In this document: one piece after another, positions 1 to 6,018 of the stretch | Layout of the letters: the number at the start of each line of letters is the position of its first letter | How positions within the stretch are numbered: the first letter of the stretch is position 1 | DNA from: an uncultured Clostridia bacterium | Lineage (GTDB): Bacteria; Bacillota; Clostridia; Oscillospirales; Butyricicoccaceae | Assembly (NCBI GenBank): GCA_910586575.1 | Contig: CAJUJQ010000071.1 | Coordinates: 1 to 16,211, forward strand | DNA length: 16,211 nt | Direction of reading: 5' to 3' | Program-made: the position numbers and the translations under genes | The notes under the pieces: model-generated | Databases searched by the model: none | What the model saw: the letters and a program-made list of their open reading frames with translations, nothing else | Told to the model about the DNA's origin: nothing

Positions 1-92
1 GGCATGGCACAAACTTCGTGTGGAAATTGCGTGTTTTCAACTCTTGATTCGCATTTATAATCGCAAATGACTGTCGTTGAAATTCTCCCGCC

Positions 93-617
93 TCAATGCG
101 TAAAAATATCCGCATCTATGTTATAAACGGAGTCAATCCATACGTAATCAGCGCCGTACCGACAACACATTTTGAAGTTTTCAGCATTCTCATGGAGCAG
201 GAATTCCGGCGTACAGTCTGAATCATCCAGCCGCTTTTCCATCACATCCGCGTAAGCCTTGATTTCTTGATAATGATGCATGATATAGGATTCACTCATA
301 ATCAGGCAACGGTATTGGATATGCCGCAGTTCATCTTTACAAAACCCTTTTGACCAGTCAAAAGGGATATAGCAGCCCTCAATAATTAGATTTTGCTGGT
401 TTTCAAGGGTTGTTTTTATGATTTCCCTGACAATCGGCCATAGATATTCTGTGAGCGCCCGTGTACTGCTCATTGGGGTAAGCGCGGTGTTTCCACTTCG
501 TATCAGGCCCATTTTCAGGTGATCGACCGAAAGGTAAGGGTATCTGTATTTTTCAAGCAGCTTTTGGGCTAGGGCTGTTTTTCCCGTATGGGATGCGCCC
601 GCTATCAATAAAACCAT
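93..617 (-). CDS. Small P-loop kinase of unknown substrate
   Basis: This 174-residue cytosolic protein begins with a hydrophobic strand and a Walker A loop, GASHTGKT (residues 7-14). A hydrophobic strand ending in E80-G81 (NLIIEG) looks like the Walker B region. It most resembles the small nucleotide/metabolite kinases often annotated as adenylate kinase-like or 2-phosphoglycerate kinase-like; the substrate cannot be told. I chose the ATG at 617 because GGAAAGGAA lies 5 nt upstream and the Walker fold starts at once. The longer frame back to 815 runs antisense-shifted through the 3' end of the neighbouring binding-protein gene and has no kinase sequence. It starts 34 bp after the solute-binding protein gene, so co-transcription is likely. 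By eye it is clearly more AT-rich than its GC-rich neighbours, which could mean recent acquisition. Bases 1-92 downstream show no gene. Confidence 0.75.
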   Translation of the reverse strand: MVLLIAGASHTGKTALAQKLLEKYRYPYLSVDHLKMGLIRSGNTALTPMSSTRALTEYLWPIVREIIKTTLENQQNLIIEGCYIPFDWSKGFCKDELRHIQYRCLIMSESYIMHHYQEIKAYADVMEKRLDDSDCTPEFLLHENAENFKMCCRYGADYVWIDSVYNIDADIFTH

Positions 618-651
618 GCGTTTCCTTTCCGAAAAAGTGATAACCGGATGT

Positions 652-1953
652 TCAACCGTGCGGTGCTGACGAAACGGCGGCCGCGTTTGCGGTGGCGTCA
701 AATTTTTGCGCGGCAGCAGCGGGATCGGCCCCGCCCGCAATGCTTTGCAGCATTTCCCACCATGCGGTCCGCGCCCCTGACCAGCCGGGCGTAATCTGGT
801 AATAATCTCCGACATATGGCATGAGGACGCTGTATTCTTCCATCAATTCATCATTGATATAAATATCCTTCACCGGACGTACCGGCCAATAGGTGGAGGC
901 CAGCACGGCGCGGCGGTACTGCCGGTCGTCGGTGGTCATATAACGGATAAATTCCTTTGCGGCGGCAAGCCTTTGCGGGTCGCCGTTATCAAAAATGCCA
1001 AAGCCCCAGATACCGTCTTGCAGGCGCGGCGCACCGGTGCTGGTAGGGAAGGCCATCGGCAGCACCTCGAAGGTCAGCTCCGGGTTGCCGATTACCTGCT
1101 GGATTTCGATTGCAACATTCCAACAGAACGCCATGGCGAGCTTGCCGGAGCAGAACTGCGTGATTTCGTCGCCGCCTGCCAGCGTCGGGTCAAAACGGAT
1201 GCCCGGCAGGGAGCGCAGCAGGGTCAGCGCCTGAATATTTTCCGCGCTGTGAAAGGTATAGCAGGTGTGCTGCGGGTCGGTAAATGAGCCGCCGTACAGG
1301 TTATTCACCAGCGCGCGCGTGCCCTGGTCGCCGCCCTGTCCGTTGCAGTAAACTGCCGCAATTTCGGTCTGGCCGTAGGCGTACAGCGCATTGACCGCCT
1401 GGACAAACCCTTCTGTTGTCCAGGTGCGGGTTTCCTCGTCCAAATATTGCGCGGCACCGGACGCGCGGAACAGGTCGTAATTGACTGCCATACAATGCGG
1501 CGTCATGCAAAGCGGGAACGCATAATATTTCCCGTCGGCGGAGCAGCAGGCGTTCCGGGTATTTTCATCAATTTCCCGCGCTTCAGGGCTGTCCATCAGG
1601 TCGGATAAATCCGCCATCAGCCCGCGCGCGCCCCAGTTGGCAACCAGCCGTTCTGGCCCTTCCAGCACAAGGTCGGGCGCGGTTCCGTTCGCGATGGCTT
1701 CCTCAATCAGCGCGTCGCCGTTGTCGTACTTCACATATTGTATGTGCAGGTTGATTTCCGGATGGTCGCGGCGGAAATCATTTAATAGCGCCGCGACCGT
1801 TGAGGAATTGCCCCAGGCGCCGACCGGATAAATGCACAGGGTCAAATCGATCGGCTCCACCGGGACGGCTTTTGCGCTGTCCGGTACATCGGGGGCGGCG
1901 CACCCCACGGCACACAGCATCAGTGCGAGCAGCACGGAGAGTAAACGTTTCAT
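652..1953 (-). CDS. Extracellular solute-binding lipoprotein (ABC sugar-type, family 1)
   Basis: This 433-residue protein has a lipoprotein signal: K2-R3, a hydrophobic core (residues 4-16), and a lipobox-like A-V-G-C with the lipidated Cys probably C18 (C14 is an alternative). The mature part has the layout of family 1 ABC solute-binding proteins: an early strand with Y/G residues (LTLCIYPVGAWG), the 'PDLVLEGPERLVANWGARGLMADLSDL' type ligand-lobe segment, and a C-terminal helix-rich region with Trp and Tyr residues (GDYYQITPGWSGARTAWWEM). It should sit on the outer face of the membrane and bind a sugar or similar solute. The start at 1953 has AAAGAGG about 9 nt upstream. No permease or ATPase gene is in view, and the closest upstream gene on the strand is a histidine kinase. 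The ligand is unknown. Confidence 0.85.
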   Translation of the reverse strand: MKRLLSVLLALMLCAVGCAAPDVPDSAKAVPVEPIDLTLCIYPVGAWGNSSTVAALLNDFRRDHPEINLHIQYVKYDNGDALIEEAIANGTAPDLVLEGPERLVANWGARGLMADLSDLMDSPEAREIDENTRNACCSADGKYYAFPLCMTPHCMAVNYDLFRASGAAQYLDEETRTWTTEGFVQAVNALYAYGQTEIAAVYCNGQGGDQGTRALVNNLYGGSFTDPQHTCYTFHSAENIQALTLLRSLPGIRFDPTLAGGDEITQFCSGKLAMAFCWNVAIEIQQVIGNPELTFEVLPMAFPTSTGAPRLQDGIWGFGIFDNGDPQRLAAAKEFIRYMTTDDRQYRRAVLASTYWPVRPVKDIYINDELMEEYSVLMPYVGDYYQITPGWSGARTAWWEMLQSIAGGADPAAAAQKFDATANAAAVSSAPHG

Positions 1954-1992
1954 GGAGAGGAACCTCTTTCAATCATGATTTTCGGGAGAAGG

Positions 1993-2068
1993 AAAAAACC
2001 AGCCCGCTGTCCTTGGAACCTGTACTCATGAGGCGTTTTATGAATGCAGGTTTTTATAGCGGGCTGGT
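1993..2068 (-). terminator. Three-tier hairpin with U6 tail after the histidine kinase gene
   Basis: An 11-bp perfect inverted repeat (ACCAGCCCGCT at 1998-2008, its complement at 2058-2068) encloses a second 6-bp stem (AACCTG 2017-2022 with CAGGTT 2047-2052) and a third 4-bp stem (2026-2029 with 2040-2043). Read on the minus strand, the outer stem is followed directly by six U's (plus-strand A's 1993-1998). This fits an intrinsic terminator between the histidine kinase stop (2108) and the binding-protein start (1953). A 49-nt interior is long for a plain terminator, so a structured attenuator or small RNA is possible. I do not recognise a known riboswitch class. Confidence 0.65.
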
Positions 2069-2107
2069 CAGCAAAGCAAAAAATATGATGGGGAACCAGT
2101 ACCCCTG

Positions 2108-4663
2108 TTATGGGAGGAAGCGCGCCAGCAGGCGGGCAACCTCGGTTACGTCAATGGGCTTGGCGGTGTGCGCGTTCATCCCCGCGTCCAGACAGTGCTG
2201 GATATCGTCCGAAAACGTATCTGCGCTCATGGCAATAATCGGGATTTTTGCTGCGTCCGGATGATTCATTTTGCGGATTGCCTGCGCGGCCTCGAAGCCT
2301 GTCATTTCCGGCATGCGGAGATCCATTAAAACTGCGTCGTACCAGCCCGGCGCGGAGGACCCGAATTTCTCCGCGCAGATTTTGCCGTTTTCCGCGTGTT
2401 CCAGCGTCAAGCCCAGGTCGGAGAGCAGCTCGTCGGCGATTTCCCAGTTCAGCTCATTGTCCTCGGCTAACAGGATGCGTCTGCCGCCGAAATCAAAGTC
2501 GTTCGTCTCTTCGTCAGACGGGAGGTCGGGTACTTCTATGTATTGGCGAAGCCCGTAAAACAGCGTGGAACGGAACAGCGGTTTGGATACCGCGCCGCTG
2601 ATGCCTGCGGGCGCTGCCAAGGGTTCAATATCAGTCCAGTCATCGGCGGATATCAGCAGGATTGGCACCTTGTCTCCGCAGCGCTTCCGCAGGGCGGAGG
2701 CTGTTTCGAGCGAATCCAGCCCCAGCAGTGTCCAGTCCAGCAAAATGATATCGTAATCCTCGCCGCGTTTGTGGCGTTCCTCCGCCATTTGCAGCGCGTG
2801 GTCGGTATACATCGACCATTCCGCGCGCACGCCCAGTGATTTCAGCGCTGAAACCGCATTTTCACACATCATTTCGTCGCTGTCGATGACCAGCACCGTC
2901 CAGTTCGGCAGATGCAAATCGTTTTCCTGCGCCATTGCCTTTTGCATATCAATGGTTACATGGAATTCGGTGCCCCTGCCCGGCGCGCTGTCCACTTCGA
3001 TGGTGCCGTCCATGGCGTCAACAATGTATTTTGTGATTGCCATGCCCAGGCCCGCGCCTTCGGATTTTTGAATGCGCGCGTTGTCCTCCCGCGCGAAGGA
3101 ATCGAAAATCCGCTTGCGGAACTCGGGATCCATGCCGATGCCGTTGTCGCGTACCCGTAAATGGGTGCGTACCCAGTCCGTCCCGCGCGGGGAGGATTCC
3201 TCGTAAAGCACGACCTGGATATTGCCGCCCTCGGGCGTAAACTTGACCGCGTTCCCCAATAGGTTGACCAGAATCTGGTTGAGGCGCGCGCCGTCGCTGC
3301 ATACAATTTCAAACGGTACGTCGTGAATGTAGACATTAAAATTCTGGTTTTTTTCCCGCAGCTGGGACTGCATGATTGTAACCATATTTTGCAGGATTTC
3401 CCGCAGGGAAACCTCTTCGATATGCAGCGTCAGCCGACCGCTTTCGATTTTGGACATGTCCATGATATCGTTGATCAGGCCGAGCAGATGCTTGCTGGAG
3501 GTTGTAATTTTGCGCAGGCAGTCCTGTACCTGCTGCGGGTTTTCCAGGTTGGCGTTCGCAATCGCCGTCATGCCGACAATCCCGTTCATCGGGGTGCGGA
3601 TATCGTGGCTCATATTGGAAAGGAATTCGCTTTTTGCCTTGTTTGCGCGCACCGCGCTTGCACGCGCGTCCTCCAGCGCGCGCAGCTGCCTGCGTGTAAA
3701 TCGGAAGTAAATGGCAAACATCAGCAGCAGCGCCGCCAGGATAACCGCGCAGCTTATGATTGAGGAGCGTATCCAGGAACGGCTGAGGCTGTCCACCGAG
3801 GAATCCAGCGTGCCATACGGCATGGCAAGCAGCAGGAACCATTCGGAATACGGCAGGGTGTTGCTGTAAAAATGGCGCGGCGAGCCGTCAATCGAGACCT
3901 CGCTGGCATAATTCTGCCTTTTTTCAATTGCCGCAATCAAGCTGCTGCTGAAGGTTTCATCATCGGCATCCTCCATATTGTAATGCTTGCGGATGCGCTC
4001 GAAGTAATTCGTGTCGTCGATACCGCTGCTGCGCATGACATAGCTTCCGTCGGGACGGATGATGGAATAGGATAACCCCTCCAGCTCGACATTCAGCGCG
4101 AGCGTATCAATGAGATACGCTGCCGGAAGCCCAGCCACCAGTGCGGTATAGGGTTCGCCGGTTTCGGACAGGAAGGAGGCGGGCACACCCATTAGGATGA
4201 TGCTTTCACCGGTGGCATCGCTGCCGATTGCCATTTTTTCCTCACCTCTGCTCAGGGAGCTTAAAAAAGACACTGGGTCCCGCACGCTGAGCTGTTGGCC
4301 GTAAATCATATCAAACTGCCCGTTCGAGCTGTAAAAAGCGAGTGATTCAAAGCCGCGTGCACGGGCGTTGTAGGTCAGCGCAATCCGGGTGCTCCGCCGG
4401 TTGGTTTTGGGGACGGAATCGACCAGCGCGCTCACCTGGGAAAGGCGCAGGCGGATGGTGGTGCCGAAATGCAGGGAAACCTGCTCGCTCAGGCCGGACA
4501 TGTAGAAATCGCCGAGGTCGTGAATCGTATCGGAGCTGCGCCGGTGCATATAGAAGGTCTGAAGGCAGAATACGACCACGCAAAGCAGTGAAATCATAAG
4601 CAGGCTGAAAGTCAGCAGCTGGGTTGTTTTATTTTTCAGGATGTCTTTGAATGGTTTTTTCAT
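2108..4663 (-). CDS. Hybrid sensor histidine kinase with two receiver domains
   Basis: This is an 851-residue membrane sensor. Transmembrane helix 1 covers about residues 16-37, an extracellular sensory region of Cache-like size covers 38-299, and helix 2 covers about 300-320. The cytoplasmic part has HisKA with phospho-acceptor H353 (MSHDIRTPMN), then a HATPase with N-box N471, G1 box DNGIGM (507-512) and G2 box GAGLGM (536-541). Receiver 1 starts near 588 (acidic D594/D596, acceptor D643, K694). Receiver 2 starts near 728 (E734/D735, acceptor D781, S813, K835). All key residues of both receivers look present. No HPt domain follows, so the last phosphotransfer step or output partner must be encoded elsewhere. 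The start at 4663 has AGGAG 8 nt upstream. The neighbouring binding lipoprotein downstream is a plausible ligand presenter, but that link is inferred from position only. Confidence 0.93.
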   Translation of the reverse strand: MKKPFKDILKNKTTQLLTFSLLMISLLCVVVFCLQTFYMHRRSSDTIHDLGDFYMSGLSEQVSLHFGTTIRLRLSQVSALVDSVPKTNRRSTRIALTYNARARGFESLAFYSSNGQFDMIYGQQLSVRDPVSFLSSLSRGEEKMAIGSDATGESIILMGVPASFLSETGEPYTALVAGLPAAYLIDTLALNVELEGLSYSIIRPDGSYVMRSSGIDDTNYFERIRKHYNMEDADDETFSSSLIAAIEKRQNYASEVSIDGSPRHFYSNTLPYSEWFLLLAMPYGTLDSSVDSLSRSWIRSSIISCAVILAALLLMFAIYFRFTRRQLRALEDARASAVRANKAKSEFLSNMSHDIRTPMNGIVGMTAIANANLENPQQVQDCLRKITTSSKHLLGLINDIMDMSKIESGRLTLHIEEVSLREILQNMVTIMQSQLREKNQNFNVYIHDVPFEIVCSDGARLNQILVNLLGNAVKFTPEGGNIQVVLYEESSPRGTDWVRTHLRVRDNGIGMDPEFRKRIFDSFAREDNARIQKSEGAGLGMAITKYIVDAMDGTIEVDSAPGRGTEFHVTIDMQKAMAQENDLHLPNWTVLVIDSDEMMCENAVSALKSLGVRAEWSMYTDHALQMAEERHKRGEDYDIILLDWTLLGLDSLETASALRKRCGDKVPILLISADDWTDIEPLAAPAGISGAVSKPLFRSTLFYGLRQYIEVPDLPSDEETNDFDFGGRRILLAEDNELNWEIADELLSDLGLTLEHAENGKICAEKFGSSAPGWYDAVLMDLRMPEMTGFEAAQAIRKMNHPDAAKIPIIAMSADTFSDDIQHCLDAGMNAHTAKPIDVTEVARLLARFLP

Positions 4664-4748
4664 GCGTTGATCTCCTGTTGTCCGTGCTTTGGCGCCGGTT
4701 CAAAATGGAAAGACCCCCACGGCGGCAGCCAAGAATCTCATTTATATA

Positions 4749-4777
4749 ATAATACCATAAAAGAGATAAAAATTCAA
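4749..4777 (-). promoter_or_regulatory. Probable sigma-A promoter of the histidine kinase gene
   Basis: On the minus strand TTGAAT (4772-4777) and TATTAT (4749-4754) are separated by 17 bp in AT-rich DNA, about 85 bp before the kinase start codon. The hexamers match 4/6 and 5/6 of consensus with ideal spacing. Confidence 0.6.
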
Positions 4778-4887
4778 TCATCTTGTTCATATTTTTCAAA
4801 AACCGGTTGATTTTTTTGAGTCACGCTGTCTTTGCTCTGGACAGAAACCGGGGGAGGGGACTTGAAAAAACTGCCTGCTCGCTACCC

Positions 4888-4919
4888 AAAAAAGGGGGTC
4901 TACCGATATGGGCAAACCC
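4888..4919 (-). terminator. Possible terminator after the zinc-ribbon gene
   Basis: On the minus strand GGGTTT (4914-4919) can pair, with one G-U, to AGACCC (4896-4901), followed by CC and a run of six T's (4888-4893). It lies 52 bp after the stop of the zinc-ribbon gene. The stem is short, so the call is tentative. The rest of the 307-bp gap between the zinc-ribbon and histidine kinase genes (4664-4970) holds the kinase promoter and leader; I see no gene in it. Confidence 0.4.
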
Positions 4920-4970
4920 TCTGAATGGTCGTGTTTATAATCGCAAAGCATTACGGCTTGCCGATGCGGA

Positions 4971-5252
4971 TTAAAGCAGGCGTTGACCGCAGAAAGGACA
5001 TTTTGCATCGTCAAAGTCATGGGGTTCGCCGCATTTTGGGCAGGGAATTTGAACCAGCTCAGGTTCTTCATATTCCTGCGGCCTGACGGCAAAAAACTCA
5101 AGTCTCCCGCACATCCGGCACAGCATGATTTCGACCTCAAGCGACCCGGCGAAAACGTTATCCCACATACCGCCCAAAAAGGTTGCGCGGCCCAGCTGAA
5201 GCCGGTTCACACCCAGCGAGGACATTTCCGCCCCGCAGTGTGGGCACTCCAT
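4971..5252 (-). CDS. Small zinc-ribbon protein, function unknown
   Basis: This 93-residue protein has four CxxC pairs: C3/C6, C45/C48, C71/C74 and C85/C88. They suggest two zinc sites: an N-terminal ribbon closed by the second pair (C3-x2-C6 ... C45-x2-C48) and a C-terminal ribbon (71-88). Between the first two pairs is a stretch of about 35 residues (VNRLQLGRATFLGGMW...EVEIML) of the kind seen in small DUF6487-like proteins; that family assignment is a guess. There is no signal peptide or membrane helix, so it is cytosolic. The ATG at 5252 is chosen because GGAGGTG stands 6-7 nt upstream; the frame extends back to 5291 without a ribosome site. A 7-bp GC hairpin (5280-5286 with 5302-5308) lies in its leader. 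It is 381 bp downstream of ireB on the same strand. Confidence 0.8.
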   Translation of the reverse strand: MECPHCGAEMSSLGVNRLQLGRATFLGGMWDNVFAGSLEVEIMLCRMCGRLEFFAVRPQEYEEPELVQIPCPKCGEPHDFDDAKCPFCGQRLL

Positions 5253-5279
5253 ACGGCACACCTCCAGACAAACCAAACA

Positions 5280-5606
5280 GCGGGGCTGCATTTAGGTCTT
5301 CGCCCCGCAAAAAACGCATAATTCCCGCACCTATTTCCAGGCGCAGCTCCAAAACCACCCACAAAACTTCACGGCAAACACACCCGCCGCGAAGTCGAAG
5401 GCAAGCAAAAGCCCTGCGCCGCAGCGTGCATCCAATCCGCCGCTGTTGCGGCGGTAAAATCCGGCGACATGCGTGTTGGATTTTACGATAGCCGGAGCAG
5501 AGTGACGTCCCTCGCAGGGGCGGCGCGGCGCGCAGGCCGAGCCGACGTGCGCCCCATGGGCGCATCGGCGGAGCCTTATTCAACCAAAATCCGCAGATTT
5601 TGGTTG
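5280..5606. repeat. Hairpin-rich non-coding block between ireB and the zinc-ribbon gene
   Basis: The 381 bp between the two genes (5253-5633) hold at least five perfect or near-perfect inverted repeats. They are 5280-5286 with 5302-5308 (GCGGGGC); 5437-5443 with 5448-5454 (CCGCCGC, 4-nt loop); 5454-5462 with 5478-5486 (GTAAAATCC, 15-nt loop); 5541-5554 with 5558-5569 (GCCGA-cg-TGCGCCC with a 3-nt loop); and 5581-5591 with 5596-5606 (CAACCAAAATC, 4-nt loop). None is followed by a clear T run. The open frames through it (for example 5158-5583 on minus, 5469-5975 on plus) have low-complexity Arg/Ala/Gly-rich translations and are not credible genes. It looks like an interspersed repeat or a structured RNA; only one copy is in the window, so this stays unproven. 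Confidence 0.5.
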
Positions 5607-5633
5607 AGACACGAGCACGTCAGGCGCGCAGTG

Positions 5634-5879
5634 TCATTCATTAAGGTAGTTCTGGACAAGCTCCTGCATCAGCTCGTCGCGGTCAATGCGGCGGATGAGG
5701 GAGCGTGCGTTGTTGTGGTTGGTGATATATGTCGGGTCTTCGGAGAGCAGATAGCCGACGATCTGGTTGATCGGATTGTATCCTTTTTCCTTCAGCGCGT
5801 CATATACCGTGGTCAAGATACGCTTCATCTCCTTATTGGAGTCGTCGATCAAGCTAAATTTTCTCGTTCCGTCAAGCAT
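5634..5879 (-). CDS. ireB: IreB family regulatory phosphoprotein (UPF0297)
   Basis: This 81-residue protein matches the IreB/UPF0297 family through its length and hallmark segments: an N-terminal FSLIDDSNKE stretch, KGYNPINQIVGYLLSEDP (about residues 31-48), and the Arg-rich YITNHNNARSLIRRIDRDELMQELV tail. In Enterococcus IreB is a substrate of the Ser/Thr kinase IreK and affects cephalosporin resistance; the phosphorylated N-terminal Thr region corresponds here to T5. I start it at 5879 because AAAGGAG lies about 10 nt upstream. An in-frame ATG at 5900 would overlap that very ribosome site (ATGAAAGGAGAG) and has only a weak site of its own. The leader carries a GC stem (5932-5938 with 5963-5969). 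It follows pheT by about 140 bp and has its own likely promoter. Confidence 0.92.
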   Translation of the reverse strand: MLDGTRKFSLIDDSNKEMKRILTTVYDALKEKGYNPINQIVGYLLSEDPTYITNHNNARSLIRRIDRDELMQELVQNYLNE

Positions 5880-5986
5880 GGGCGGGCTCTCTCCTTTCAT
5901 GAGGTAGTTCTTCCGGCGGATTGTTTCGTCTCCCCGCCGGGGCGGGCAAATCCTACCGGTTTGGCGGGGGAATAACCCCTGATACT

Positions 5987-6015
5987 AGGATAATACAAAA
6001 ATCGCGATTTGTAAA
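5987..6015 (-). promoter_or_regulatory. Probable promoter of ireB just after pheT
   Basis: On the minus strand TTTACA (6010-6015) and TATCCT (5987-5992) are 17 bp apart, beginning 4 bp after the pheT stop codon. An alternative -10, TATTAT, sits 3 bp nearer with a poorer spacing of 14. Transcripts would have a leader of about 100 nt. Confidence 0.45.
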
Positions 6016-6018
6016 GAG

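Noticed and set aside
54..67. A 14-bp direct repeat, TTTATAATCGCAAA, also at 4934-4947, in both cases about 25 bp past a minus-strand stop codon.
   Set aside because: A single 14-mer match is roughly what chance gives in 16 kb (about 0.5 expected), and no wider similarity surrounds it.
4796..5140. A 114-codon minus-strand frame overlapping the zinc-ribbon gene.
   Set aside because: It runs out of frame through a clear CxxC-rich gene, across a likely terminator, and has no ribosome site.
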